This document shows positions 1 through 11,190 of a DNA stretch of 64,000 nt, in pieces. Every line of letters begins with the position of its first letter. Positions within the stretch are counted from its first letter, which is position 1. The position numbers were made by a program, and so were the translations under genes. The stretch comes from Rhodocollybia butyracea. Taxonomy: Eukaryota; Basidiomycota; Agaricomycetes; Agaricales; Omphalotaceae. Where the stretch lies: NCBI GenBank assembly GCA_015501585.1, contig JADNRY010000057.1, positions 62,001 to 126,000 of the forward strand. The letters run 5' to 3'. The notes under the pieces are model-generated. The model saw only the letters and a program-made list of their open reading frames with translations. It did not search any database and was not told the origin of the DNA.

Positions 1-1
1 G

Positions 2-292
2 TACGCCTTCACCGATTTCTTCGGATTCGGCACCCCATGCGTTTTCAAGACCGGACCTTCGTGGCCCATCCCCTTAGGTCCTGAGTCGCAGAAGATCGTC
101 CGCGCCGCCAGCCCCATCCACTCCCATCCCACTGTTCTAACCTGGCTCGAGACTGCGTGGGCCATCGTCGCCCGGCTCAATGAGCTCCAGGTCAACTGGA
201 ATTCTATCAATCCTCCCGCATATGTGAATGCAGGTGAGGCGGCCTTGATTTGTGACTTTGTCATCAAAGGCAAGGCTCTCAGCTGTGCTTGA
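2..292 (+). pseudogene. Truncated copy of the protease-like gene (N-terminal exon)
   Basis: An open frame enters from the left edge and stops at 290-292. It is a close paralog of exon 1 of the gene at 6775: it shares FKTGPSWPI, GPESQKIV and LQVNWN, and then GEAALICDFVI. After that motif the two diverge and this copy reads into a stop a few codons later, without the splice donor and later exons. It is therefore a truncated duplicate. Its 5' end lies outside the window, so its full extent is unknown. Confidence 0.75.
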
Positions 293-1049
293 CGGTTAAG
301 ACCCTCTCCAAGAGGACTGATGTAAGAGAGCCGGAGCTTGAGCAGGTATCAGTGTTGGTGTCGGTTGAGGGGTTATGATGGTGATTACTTATGGCGTACT
401 AACATCAGCCTAGTTTAACGAACTCCTTACCACTCCGTCCGCTTGCCTACCAAAGCGAGACTAATTTCGATTCGATACCTGGAGGTAATAAGGAAGCTAG
501 TCTTGGAAGCACCGCTAACTAAATATCTTCATCTCGTGGTATTTGCGACGTTGACTCTGCTTAACGTGTCTTACTTATTTCTCGAGCACGTCATTGGCTG
601 GCCACCTGCTCTACTGATTGCCTTCGCTTCTACTATGCTCAGCTTTGTATATGCTGTAACGGGAAAACGGCTTTCTCATCGACTTGGACAGCGGTGATGC
701 ATTTGGCTGTGTCAAGTGTATCAACCATCTCGCATTTGATGTACTTACTACCATTCTGGCTAGTTGCTGAATTAGGCTGTATTCAACTTTATCATCTTAG
801 ATAATAGTTTTCATTACCGGCCTGGGACTATTGGAGCAGTGAGGTGCAGTCAGGACTTGTCAGAGAAAGACACGAGGCTGTATTAACTCCTTTGTGTCAA
901 GAAGGCGTGCTTGACGCGATTGCTATCAAGGATGTTGTTAGTTGAGCTATCAGTGTCTCCGAGGAGCTCCGAGTCCTCGACGTACTCAGGTTTATAAATA
1001 CTCGGAGGTTTTGCTCGATCCCCATCATAGTCCAAGTTTATCTTCCTCG
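293..1049. other. Intergenic, no confident gene
   Basis: There is an open frame at 443-697 (84 codons) with a hydrophobic stretch, but it opens on TTG rather than ATG and I recognise no family. The stretch otherwise holds the presumed promoter of the gene starting at 1050. Confidence 0.5.
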
Positions 1050-2453
1050 ATGAATGCACCACTCACTCAGTCTGAAGATGCGCTTCTTCATCATGATGGA
1101 CTCTTTATCCTCGGGTCTGTACCAGGTTTAATGGTCGAGACTTTCGCTTGGGGTACGTCCCATGATACAGAGAATGTAGTTATCAGGACTTACCCGGAAA
1201 ATTTGTTTTTAGCTTTCCATGTTGGTACGATGTTTTTCGCAGTATATGCTCTCAGGTACGCATGCTCTATACGCAAGGTCATTAGTCTCTGACTGTGTTC
1301 AGGCGCAAGGGTGCCTATCACTCTCGCCCCAAAACTGTATTAATGGTTATCGTGCTATTCATGTTTCTGGTATCGACCACCTTGTTTACACTCCACATAT
1401 ACCAGTTTGCAGTCCAAGTCAAAGGAATTTACGTCACGAGTATGGTTAAGGGTCAGTCTCTAACTGAAAAAGGCGCACCTTCAGCCGTCTTAAGTGACAA
1501 GGTAGATTTTGCAAGCGATATCCTTTTTGAATTTGAAGTTCGTCAATCTTTTTCTTCAATTAATCCGTATAGTCAACTTGATATCTATGGTGTTAGTTTT
1601 TGATTGGAGATGCGGTGGTTTTATGGAGGACTTGGGCAGTTTGGTCCCCTCATGGGTCCCCTACTAGTACGCATTCCATTGTCATTCTTCCTATTGTTTT
1701 GTGGATCTCATCGTTCGGTGTGTATACACTGAGCAACGCTGGCGGCACTGATGTTTATCTGATCATACTACTTGAAAGGGTGCCTTCTTGCTTGGGTTAT
1801 TACTCGCGTGACTCAGGCTATTGAGCCTTTGCACTGGTTAGACTTTAATTTCCGCAATGACGACCCTGAGTTTCTATTGCTCACAAATTACATTCTTTCC
1901 TTGGTTGTAAACGGGGTATCAACAATTCTAACAGGATACAAGGCATGGTGCGTGAACAAACCTTGAATACTTAGCTTTACTGAATTGTCACGTGGATAGG
2001 AAACATCGTAACCTAATAAAGGATTCCTTCACTGTTTTGTCTGTACCAACAAGGGCTGGAAGAACCCTTGCATTGTTGGTGGAGTCTGGAATGATCTACT
2101 TTGTGTTATTTGTGAGTGAGGCTGATTCCATGATACATTTTGTCCATGCTTGGAGCTCTAAGATGGGCGATTCAGAGCATACTATTCTTCGACTTTGTTC
2201 CTAACCCAAATACTGCCGGAATCGCGGCATCAATTATTGCAAGCTTAGGAGACCAAGTTATGGTATGAATGTCAAATGTTCCTTCGGAGACAAAAGTTCA
2301 ACTTCTTCACATTCCAATCAGAGTTTGTACCCGACCTTAATTATCATTCTTGTACAGAGGGAACAGACAATATGGGACTCACCTGAAGTCTGGGAAGCTA
2401 TTACAACCGTAGCCTTTGAACCAGGTACCCATTATGAAGATATAGTAGTTTGA
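1050..2453 (+). CDS. Seven-exon multi-TM membrane protein of the Agaricomycete DUF6533/6534-like type
   Basis: Exons 1050-1255, 1303-1501, 1597-1752, 1817-1947, 2000-2111, 2176-2262 and 2322-2453 join in frame to 340 codons plus stop, and every junction is GT-AG. The protein has several hydrophobic segments and the motifs IGDAVVLWRTWAVW, GYKAW, LLVESGMIY and YPTLIIILV, which I know from a very large mushroom family of integral membrane proteins of unknown function. The last segment is followed by a short soluble tail. The ATG at 1050 is preferred over the open frame further upstream because the family starts just before the first hydrophobic segment. Substrate and role are unknown. Confidence 0.8.
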
Positions 2454-3184
2454 TAAGTAACTTAAGATAGAAGTAAAATCAGCGGTGTCCTAGTCTAGGT
2501 TTGTATTAGGCCTAGTTCAACTTGGGAGCTCTCACTCTCGCGATTGGAGTGTGAATAGGTTTGGCCACCGGTGCAGGAAGTTGGTGAACGATTCCAAAAA
2601 TCGAGAATACTCGGATAGTCTTCGAGGGACGCCGTATTTCTGGTAGACTTTTCTCGGAGCCCATAAATTTCTATTCAGATCATGAATATCTTGTGTTCCG
2701 TGGGGAGGTAGTCTCGCAAGCCAGAATTCACGTCACGAGAGTGAAGAAAAGTCGTTAGCGGGGAGATACATTTACAGGCTACAAGCGGCCTACATGGAAC
2801 CATTAACCAATACGAAGAGAATCAAAGCCCAAATTAACGCAGATACTTTATCGAACATCCACCAACGGATGCCATCTGCGACTAATGTGTATAGAGGATG
2901 CTACCTCCTGGTACCAAGAAATCTCGTCATACCAACGTCATACAGAGGCGCATGCAGGAGTACGGATCATACCTTCATCTTCCAACGCTAACCCCTAGTG
3001 CTCAAATCCAGTTATAAAACTCCTCGTAGACTTATTCCTCCTGCTAAAGTAAGTCCCTTTGCTCCAGTCAGTCAAACTGTCGACTCGTAATTACAACTGG
3101 GTTGCAGCCCCCGCCTTCCAACACCATACTCTTTAGTCGCGTCTCATGGGGTTCGAGTTAACGGGCCAGAGTGCATTATCGTAC
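2454..3184. other. Intergenic, nothing recognised
   Basis: I see no long open frame with splice support and no repeat. The short frame at 2794-2991 has no recognisable motif. Confidence 0.4.
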
Positions 3185-3435
3185 CCCGAACTCTCCGAGC
3201 ATGTTTCCGAAATCCGAATCCCTTCGAATCTGAGAGATTACAGCACATAGCTTAACTCAGGCAACAGGAGAGTCGGGAATATCGGTGTGGCGGCTTTTGG
3301 TATGGAATCCTATATGAAGTGCCTGGCAGGAAGATTCGAGGGTATGTCAGAGGATGCGAGGAAGTCAAGGTTCCAGAGTACAGCCGACTAGCACGCGGTT
3401 GAACGTTGGCTTCGGAGTCCGGACATGGTGGTTGT
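3185..3435 (-). pseudogene. N-terminal fragment of a family A F-box-like gene
   Basis: Read on the minus strand, this stretch matches the first 60-70 codons of the gene at 3599-5026, including LESSCQALH, TKSRHTDIPDSPVA and the start of the following helix. It has an in-frame stop after SPVA and a frame break near its start. Part of the 5' flank (GCTTCGGA..CATGGTGGTTG) is duplicated with it, so this is a truncated segmental duplicate. Confidence 0.75.
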
Positions 3436-3598
3436 TACGTTGTAAGCAACGCGCGAGCGGTTCACGTTGGCCAAGAAGTACAATTAACATTAGTAGCATT
3501 GTTGCTTCCAACTGAAATGCGAATCATTGGGCCTTGGCAAACTCACGGTCTGAATTTTGAATTTAGCCAATGATATAGATCCTATATTTAATGCAGAT

Positions 3599-5026
3599 TT
3601 AATGGTATCTGTAAAGAGGCACTTGTTTAGATGCATAATCCTTCCAATCCTGCAATGCTATGTTCCCAACGAACCGCCCTTCAGCTTTCACCGACAAATC
3701 CTTGAAAAAGTACTCCACTATTTCGAGTACAGACTCGGGCCATGCACCATTATTCTCCTCGTAATCTTCCACGAGGGTTTCCAGTTTGACATACTCTAAT
3801 GCACACTCTGACCGTTTTACTACCTCTTTCAGCTTACCAAGAGGGGTGGCAGCTGCAGAAGCTCCTTCCCACTGATCATAATCAACAAGGTCGACCAGTG
3901 TAGCATGTAGCCTGGCCAATTTGGGGAGTGTAACGCAGTCCCAGACCCCGTTATCAATGTAATGATAATCCATGTGCCCACCGATTGTCAAGTTTGATAG
4001 CGAGGATTGGCAGGGGATTTGTTTAGCGTCAGGGTTACCTCCGAAACGGAAAGACCGGAGTGTCAAGGACTCCAAACAAGGGCACATACAGAGTAACCTA
4101 GCAAGAGATACGCCGCTGTAGCGGTCGAGTTCCAAGAACTTCAAGTTACGACTCGCTATGACATCTGCGTATGACTCGGAGAGCTTTGATAGTTTCAGTT
4201 TCTGGAGAGGAGGGCGACACTCCAAGATTGGATTCAGGACTGGATCTATCCAATACTCATCCCATTGGAATGACAAATCTTTGAGAAGAGGAAAATGCGC
4301 AGAGGAGAGCTTGAAGGGGAATATGATGTCAATATCGTGCAGGTAGGTAAATGACAATGTAGCCTGTCTCCATCTATGAGCCCGCGCCACCAACATGGTA
4401 ACGACAGCTGGAGGACTTTGATACTTCGGTAAAGGGGTGAAAATTTCAATACTCATAGGTACTGAGACTCCCGATCGTAAAATGCATTCATTCAGAAATA
4501 CAGTCAATTCGGTGGAGAGCGCAACCTGAAAGCCACAGTTAACCTTTATCCTGGACCAGAAGGTAGAGTATGAAACAGCCTGGTCCCGCCACCAAAAGCA
4601 GATCCAGGTGAATAAAAAAATACACCCAGAGAGATGGAAGGTAGGCTTCAAGAATGGCCATGAGTAGGTAATACCAGGTTTATTGGATGTCTCGATGACT
4701 AGTTGAAAGATATCTATCAAAACATCCGAGGGAAGGGTTCGAATGGGAGCCAACAGAGATTCCTGCAGTTCCAGGACCCTCGAAATCTCGCTACAAGTCG
4801 TACTCTCCGAGCATGCTCCCATATCGCTTCGGGTCCGAGCGATTAGAGCGCATAACCTAGTTCGGGCAACAGGAGAGTCAGGAATATCATTGTGGCGGCT
4901 TTTGGCGAGGAATTCTGTGTGAAGTGCCTGGTAGGCAGTTTCGAGGGAAGAGTACATCGGAGACTCCAAGGAAGTCGAACTTCTGGAGTACAACAGACTA
5001 TGCGGTAGAACGTTGGCTTCGGACAT
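3599..5026 (-). CDS. Family A F-box-like, LRR-like protein
   Basis: An intronless frame of 475 codons. The start is the ATG at 5026 (MSEANVLPHS); the frame extends upstream only through a TTG. The N-terminal helix contains YQALHTEFLAKSRHNDIPDSPVAR, split here as YQALHTEF and KSRHNDIPDSPV, and is followed by an F-box-like core LPSDVLIDIFQLV (about residues 105-120), then CFWWRD..STFWSRI and leucine-rich segments (FPLLKDLSF, LQKLKLSKL, CLESLTLRSF). F-box proteins of this type are substrate receptors of SCF ubiquitin ligases; that role is inferred from family only. It is the only family A copy on the minus strand and is flanked by fragments of itself. Confidence 0.85.
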   Translation of the reverse strand: MSEANVLPHSLLYSRSSTSLESPMYSSLETAYQALHTEFLAKSRHNDIPDSPVARTRLCALIARTRSDMGACSESTTCSEISRVLELQESLLAPIRTLPSDVLIDIFQLVIETSNKPGITYSWPFLKPTFHLSGCIFLFTWICFWWRDQAVSYSTFWSRIKVNCGFQVALSTELTVFLNECILRSGVSVPMSIEIFTPLPKYQSPPAVVTMLVARAHRWRQATLSFTYLHDIDIIFPFKLSSAHFPLLKDLSFQWDEYWIDPVLNPILECRPPLQKLKLSKLSESYADVIASRNLKFLELDRYSGVSLARLLCMCPCLESLTLRSFRFGGNPDAKQIPCQSSLSNLTIGGHMDYHYIDNGVWDCVTLPKLARLHATLVDLVDYDQWEGASAAATPLGKLKEVVKRSECALEYVKLETLVEDYEENNGAWPESVLEIVEYFFKDLSVKAEGRFVGNIALQDWKDYASKQVPLYRYH

Positions 5027-5224
5027 GGTGGTTGCAAGCAACCTGAAGCACGCAGTTCACGTGGTTCACGTTATGCACTCGCTAAGTATATTGACTATGG
5101 TATTGTTGCGTCCAACTGAAATGCGAATACTCGCAAAACTTACCGAGGTTGTTCAAACCAAGAGTGTTGCCTTGGTTTTGAATTTAGTCAATGACATAAA
5201 TCCTACATCTAATGGTATCCGCGA

Positions 5225-5400
5225 CGAAATAAATGCTTAATCCTTCTAATCTTGCAACAACTCGCCCCCAACAAGTCCTCGACGAGACACCCTTCAACTT
5301 TGACCGACTAATCCTCGAAAAAGTACTCCACTATTTCGAGTACAGGCTCGGGCCATCTGACATGGTAATCTTCCACACGCTATCAGAAGTTGAAATGGAG
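5225..5400 (-). pseudogene. C-terminal fragment of a family A F-box-like gene
   Basis: The minus strand matches the last codons of family A (GPSLYSK, a stop, then WST followed by a frame change, corresponding to the conserved EIVEYFFKDLSVKAEG region at 3650-3750). The flank at 5090-5220 also resembles 3470-3620, so about 0.4 kb containing the 3' end and its downstream flank was copied upstream of the intact gene. Confidence 0.65.
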
Positions 5401-5685
5401 GTCACGCCCGATTACAGACAGATTCTCCCGTCGTCTGAGTGGTGGGGAACTCGGCATTAAGATTCCCGCAGTCACGATCCAAATTTTTCGAAGATGTTGC
5501 TATAACGCACCAAAGCCACCAGATTAAGCGCACGATAAGAGAACTTGAATATGTGGAGACTATGTATACAAGGAAATAAAATCCTACGGGTTGTCTTCAA
5601 ATTGGTCTTCAAGTATCAAAAATGCAGCGAACAATTAGTCTTCCCTATGCAGACCGGCTTGTTACACATTGACGAATCAACATAA

Positions 5686-6394
5686 TCATAAGCCACTCGA
5701 AGCAATACAAGTCCATGGGCTCTTGCAGAATTTGGTGTGTTGGATGAGTTCAGCTATGAACGCGGCTTGCAGCCAGCACCGGTTTTGGTAGGCAGAGCCT
5801 TCGAACTCATTAGTAGGAGTTCCTTCTTTGGCCAAAGAAACTTCCTTAGTGGAGTCTTATCGCGGGATTGATGTTCGGTACATGCGTTGTGATATCAGGG
5901 TGTGAGATGAGAACGAAAACATAGATATATTTTCGAAAGGTACATGTTTGGAATGTATAGATGGCTGCTCTGGTTGAGAAGAGACAGCCGAAGCGGAGCG
6001 TATGTTGGAAGAAGACGGGTTCCGATGCATAAGAGTACCCCATGTCGAGGCGTTAGAGCTGGTTACCTGGGACAACCTTGAGAAAAAATCAACATTTTGA
6101 AAAATACATAGTGAATATAATTACTCACCGAGCCAATAGGCTGTTACGGAGCTGGAGCTTCTCTTCTCCGCCTTGCTAGATCCTTCGCTACCTGCTGTCT
6201 ATGACCTGAGTGCTTGAGCCTCGAGGTCGCCCAATGGGACGTTTCGGACCTGCCTCATCGTGTGGTACGTATTGCAGTACAGATGCCGAGCGTTTGGGTC
6301 GTCCTGGCTTGCGCTGAGGTTTATTCCCGGTACTACTACCTTCATTACTAGAGCTAATTTGAGTGTCTGCATTGGCAGAAAAATTTGAAGTCAT
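5686..6394 (-). CDS. AT-hook protein, 3' structure unresolved
   Basis: The first exon (6394 to about 6190, starting MTSNFSANADTQ) encodes two AT-hook-like motifs, KPGRPKRS and PIGRPRGS, in a short basic, Ser-rich protein; such motifs bind the minor groove of AT-rich DNA. A likely second exon runs from about 6073 to 5860 (SQVTSSNASTWGT, Ser-rich), joined by a donor GTAGCG after an AGG codon and an acceptor CTCAAG. A further open stretch at 5830-5686 (EVSLAKEGTPTNEFEG) may be a last exon, but I could not find a junction that keeps the frame. The AT-hooks are clear; the rest of the model is tentative. Confidence 0.5.
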
Positions 6395-6463
6395 TGCGAG
6401 AAATAAAGATAGATATCAGCTAAGCATAGAGTAGAGCAAGAGCAGTATAAGTGGTGGATCATC

Positions 6464-6516
6464 GTTCTGAACGTTGAACGTTGTTCGTGAACGTGAACGT
6501 TGAACGCGAACGAGAG
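6464..6516 (+). repeat. Short GAACGT tandem repeat in a promoter
   Basis: Degenerate tandem hexamers of GAACGT/TGAACG type. The same TTGAACGTTGAAC core appears at 11519-11543 and at 60921-60941, each time near the presumed start of a gene. It could be a binding site cluster or a simple repeat. Confidence 0.6.
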
Positions 6517-6774
6517 AAGAGGAGCGAAAATAGCGTTCACGTGGTGTGACGTCATTCCATACTGCTTTTGGCATTGCTCCTGTCCAAGCTCCTGTCCGTG
6601 TCCAGACTTCGCGTCTAGCTATCTCAATTTCATCTCATACACCATTCAAATCAACGTATCCTCAAGGCGTGTGTCGGCGTATCTAGTCGTCCCATCTTAA
6701 TTTGACTCCTAACGAGTCTGGTCTTTCCTACTGCTGCCGGGGCTGCAGCTATTCCCAAGGCCATCACCGAAGAA

Positions 6775-8492
6775 ATGAGTCGATTATCCGACTATCCGTA
6801 CACCTTCACAGATTTCTTCGGGTCCGGCACCCCCTGCATTTTCAAGACCGGACCTTCGTGGCCCATTGCTGTAGGACCCGAGTCGCAGAAGATTGTCCGC
6901 GCCGCCCGCCCCATCTACTCCCATCCCATTGCCCAGATCTGGCTCGAGACTGCGTGGGCCATCGTCGCCCGGCTCGACGAGCTCCAGGTCAACTGGAATA
7001 CTGTCAATCCTCTCGCATATGCGAATGCGGGTGAAGCGGCCTTGATTTGTGACTTTGTCATCACCATCGGCGTGCAACCTCGCTCCCTTGCTTACGCTGC
7101 TGCTGTGGCTGCTGCTAATGCCATCAACGAGATACTCCAGGTAAGGGGAACTATCTGACTATCCCATTATTCTCGTTATCTTGAATTGAATGAATAAGGG
7201 GCCAATTTTTATTCTAATTTTTTTTTTACATTCTAGGCTACAGGCTTCCCCGAGATTCAGGTCGCCTTCATCGAGTCCCTCTACCGCCGCTACGGTTCCG
7301 GCCCCCAACTCATGAACTTCAACCCCTTGTTCGACTCTGTGGGTATTCCGGCCCTGCGCAAGCCCTTCACGCCCACTCTCGGTCTCGCGATCGCGCCTCT
7401 CAAGTCACCTCACCTCGAAGGGACAGGCGGTCTGTTCTTCTGCCTCAACACTGAAGAGGGAGACAAGCGTGTCGCGGTCTTGACTTGCGCCCATGTCGCC
7501 CACCCGCCTCCGCTTTTCGAGAACAAGAACTATACACGCAAGAACGACACCCAGCCGCGTGAGGACATCATTCTTCTTGGCACGGGATCGTATGATAATG
7601 CCGTCATGGCCATCATGAAGTTCATTGGCCATCATGAAGTTCATCGGCGACCAGACCATTGCCATTAGCACTTGGGAGGCAACCCTCGTTAGGCTCCCAC
7701 AGCCGACAGATGACGAGCCTAAGGGTATCACCTCGAAGCGTAAGGAGCTCATGGACTTGATCACTGCGGCGACGAACAAGATTGAAGACGCCAACCAGCT
7801 TCACGCTGAGGTCACAAAACATTTCACGACGACTGCCTCACGCGTAATCGGCTTTGTTCTTCACTGCGCCAAGATCGAGGTAGGTGAACACCGATTCATG
7901 TACGACTGGAGCTTCATCCAGATGGATGAAGACAAAATTGAATGGAAGGAATTTCAAAGGAACAAGCTCTTCGTTGGTACATTGATTACTTTTCAGTTTT
8001 CTTTTTGTTCTTTTGAACTGACGGTTATTTTTTTTTTTCTCTTTTTTCTCTTTGTCCACAGGAGGAAACAAGACTAATGTTGACTGGGTTAATTATATGT
8101 TCCCTCAGGCTCACGATCGTCGCGATTTCCATATGCCTGAGGACATGCTTCTTCAGCTTAAGGACTACGTCCCCGAGGAAGAGTTCCGCAACCCACAGAA
8201 CCTCGACATCCACAACGTGAGGACGCTGCTTGCCGTCAAGAATGGTCGTTCGACCGGCACCACCTACGGACGCGTCAACGGCCTCGAGTCCATCACTCGT
8301 CACTACTCTGAGCACGGCGTTGCACAGATTGCCCTCGAATACATCGTCTGCGGCTACGACACGGTGACAGCCAAGAACGACAAGTTCTCCAACGTTGGTG
8401 ACTCTAGTTCGTTTGTGGCAGGTAGGGATGGGCGTGTCATTGCTGGGATAATAGTAATACAGGAACTGCGGAGGTGGTGGTGGTTCCATTGA
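6775..8492 (+). pseudogene. S64/trypsin-like serine protease-fold gene broken by a 19-bp duplication
   Basis: Exons 6775-7140, 7237-7976 and 8062-8492 join by GT-AG introns. The N-terminal exon is the paralog of 2-292. The second exon has a chymotrypsin-like His motif (AVLTCAHVAHPP) and, near its end, MYDWSFIQMD, a plausible Asp site. The third ends in NVGDSSSFVAGRDGRVIAG, where the canonical GDSG is changed to GDSS. The frame breaks at 7608-7645, where ggccatcatgaagttcatt is repeated in tandem. After GRVIAG the expected C-terminal strands are absent and the frame runs into an unrelated WWW tail. The first ATG is at 6775, but open codons continue upstream to about 6700, so an earlier exon is possible. 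The protease-like fold is inference from motifs; in this form it is probably inactive. Confidence 0.65.
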
Positions 8493-8990
8493 TGAGAATG
8501 TCACCACTGGTGATGTAGGTGCCCGTTGAAAATGTTTCGTAGTAGCTGAAGCACTGAAGCCTCATATTTGCTCCTCCAGTTCGAGTTGATGTCAATGACG
8601 GAACTTGGTCTTGACATTGATTGTCTCGAGACATGATGAGACAAAGACCTCGAATGTGAATCAAATTAGTGGACATCGATAAGGATTGGAGAATGTAGTC
8701 TAAATCCAACGCTGGCCCTTTCCCATCGTCCTCCTCTTGGTTCTGAAGTACAAACTCTAGCAACCTAGCCGCGAGGAATAGATCGCGTCAGTCTCCAGGA
8801 GTCTCCAGGATCCATTTCTGAGAATTCCCATCTCGTTCTCAATGATCTTCAGGACTCGTAAAGCCCCCAACTGTGCTAGGCTTCCCGCAACTCTCGGAGC
8901 CCCTTCATTTGCTGCTGGAACTGGTCTTTGGATTTCGCATGCAGTTGATGTTCAGAGACTACCAGGTTTGTTCGCCTAAATGAAATAAAG
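8437..8990 (-). pseudogene. Decayed minus-strand gene, family not recognised
   Basis: Three overlapping frames read as one helical protein if two single-base shifts are allowed: SEHQLHAKSKDQFQQQM, then AQLGALRVLKIIENEMGIL, then LLEFVLQNQEEDDGK and the frame ending at 8437. The shifts lie near 8881 and 8763. The convergent protease-like gene loses its normal ending at about 8440, where this gene ends, so a rearrangement joined the two. Confidence 0.4.
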
Positions 8991-9241
8991 ATCATCGAAA
9001 TTGTACACTAAAAATGATATCCTCCTAGAACGAACCCAGCTTTACGAACAGCACGTCCGACGAGCAACATGTACTTGGAGTGGAACAATTCATAGATAGA
9101 TGCAGAGCGAGAGGTGGTATGAGTTACATAGACATAGCTGCGGCAGCTTCACGACACGGAGAGGCTTGTTCATGTCGGTGTGAAACTCGACCCAGTCGAG
9201 AGAAACGAATGAGAAAATGTGCCACATTCGTTCTGAGGGAC

Positions 9242-9400
9242 GTTTTCGTTAGTTCAACATTGACACAGCGGGCAAGGACCGTGGCAGTTGATCTGCAACT
9301 GCGTTTAACGCAGTGGAAAGGTGTTGCCCCAGGCAGTGGCCGGCAAAGCATATAACCGGTTCTTGCATTCAGTTCTTTCGTAATGTACCTCGTAATGTAA
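9242..9400 (+). repeat. Left arm of a 1.3-kb inverted-repeat structure
   Basis: The block from CACAGCGGGCAAGGACCGTG to CAAAGCATATAACCGG (about 9270-9361) is nearly identical to the reverse complement of 10459-10553. Weaker matching continues on both sides (ACGTTT outside, CGTAATGTA inside). The arm contains a near-palindrome CTGCGTTTAACGCAG. Confidence 0.75.
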
Positions 9401-10428
9401 AGTTGGTCATGTCCTCGCACATGGTCATCTCGTACATTGCATGACATCATAGCTAGCATTTGTAACGACGTAAATCAGTCTCCCGCTCACGCACTTTGCC
9501 CTTGTACATGTTCTACTGCTGACATTCCCCAAGGGCAGCTGGCAGTCATTTTGTAAATGCTTGTGTGGTTACATGCTCTAATTTTTTCCCGCCCTGTAAA
9601 CCAAGCTGGTAATTAATCCAAAATCAACTTGTAATTTGTTGCTGGCCACAAGCTGGCCATAGCCTAAGTTTGTTTGAGAAGTGCTATATGAGCCATATCC
9701 TCATGTCTTCCATGTTCAAAATATTCACTTATGATGGTGTTGCACCCATAATCTGGCTCACACTGCTACTACTACTATGATACTACCGCATCAGTGGTGT
9801 CTTGAACATCGCATCTCTCAGGTATCTGTTTCAGGCATTTCTCAAAGATGCCAGGACTCAACCAGGACTAGCAAGTGGACTGGAAGGGAGTTGGAAGGGG
9901 TCCCACACAGGGATATTACTATACTTCCACCATACGTACTAGGACCATACTAATTTGCATGTACTGACATGTTTCCCATTTTCGATGCTTACAGGATGCC
10001 TATGTACTAGTCAAAGTGTAGCCTAGGCTACTGTTACTGTGCCAATTAGTAGTAGAGGTTTTTATTCATATTAAATTATTATCTATAATTTTCTTTCAGG
10101 CTATTCTCAAGACCCTCAGTTGTTCATAAGATACTTGTGGTCACTGGTTACTTTCAACTTGAGGGTAGGTCTCTAAGTTCGTACACTTGACAGTACTTAG
10201 CAGCCTGACAATGTCTTGCCAGCTAAGCATTGATCCCTTTAAAATGGTTCTGTATCTGAAGACCGGCATCATGCTGTATTACATTTAACGTAGGAACTTT
10301 TTGATGTTTTCCTCGCTTTGTGTTGTGCCCTGAGGGACACCAGCAGTCCGCAAGGACAAGGGAACCTAGCCCTCGGAGAAAGGATACGAAGATCGTAAAG
10401 GAGCGCCCGTGGGCGCTCCGTATCGGAG
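9401..10428. other. Spacer of the inverted-repeat structure, no gene
   Basis: No supported open frame. Near the right arm there is a 20-nt near-perfect palindrome at 10400-10419 (ggagcgccc, gt, gggcgctcc) that would form a GC-rich hairpin. Confidence 0.5.
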
Positions 10429-10570
10429 TTTACATTACATTACGACAACTCAATGGACCGGTTATATGCTTTGCCGGCCACTGCCTAGGGCAACACCGTT
10501 CCACTGCGTTAAACGCAGTTGCAAATCAACTGCCACGGTCCTTGCCCGCTGTGTGAATTAGAAACGTAAC
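10429..10570 (-). repeat. Right arm of the 1.3-kb inverted-repeat structure
   Basis: Reverse complement of the block at 9242-9400, with a handful of mismatches. I see no target-site duplication outside the arms, so the structure may be an old TIR element or two oppositely inserted copies of the same repeat. Confidence 0.7.
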
Positions 10571-10913
10571 TAGAGCAGACCAAATCCAGACAATGCCGAT
10601 CCACCCATCAGATACTATGCAAGTTGGTGAAACCCCAGTCACCAAGACTTGAAATCTCGGTGCAAGTCTTTGAGCTGTGAAGCTTGTGAAGTTACACCAG
10701 GGAAAGCGAAAGGGGAAGCAACGCCGTTCGAAGCGGTTCCTCCAACTACAGAGATGATACGGCACGCTGGTTCCTATCGTTGGACTCGTTTCCGACAACA
10801 GCAGTCTGCGGGGACAAACGACTGGCGCTCCCAAAAGCTATCGATGGAGAATTGAAACTTGAAGGGCTGAAAATGAGACTGGCCGAAGTGTTGTTTACGC
10901 ACTTTCATAGGCC

Positions 10914-11190
10914 TCAAGTGGCGAGGCCGTTGAGGAAGGAGCTGTGTGTCTGATTGTCTATGTTAGATAGATGTGGAGTTGATGTTGGGCGGCGCCAGCA
11001 GATGCCTCGATGAACCCATGCTGTAAGGGGATTTAGTTAGCAATGCACATCGCAAGGGAATGATTATTGGCAATATATTGGCAGAACTCACATGTATACG
11101 TGTCAAGAAAAAGTAGGAGCACTCACCAACGCGAATTTGGAGGGGGGGCGGCATGGCGAAAGGCTGACTCGAACGATCGGAATCAGACAT
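10914..11190 (-). CDS. Small two-exon gene, 56 aa, unknown
   Basis: Exon 1 (11190-11127) starts MSDSDRSSQPFAMPPP; exon 2 (11020-10914) ends in FLNGLAT. The 106-nt intron 11021-11126 has an ideal donor GTGAGT, a branch site GCTAAC and an acceptor TTACAG, which is the main support for a real gene. The total is 171 nt and in frame. I recognise no family. An alternative splice could give the other frame of exon 2. Confidence 0.5.

Noticed and set aside
3557..3799. Plus-strand frame over the end of the minus-strand F-box gene
   Set aside because: Antisense shadow of the conserved C-terminal codons; the same shadow recurs at 5233-5460 over the duplicated fragment.
7405..7794. Minus-strand frames across the protease-like exon
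   Set aside because: Antisense of a GC-rich coding exon with clear family motifs on the plus strand.
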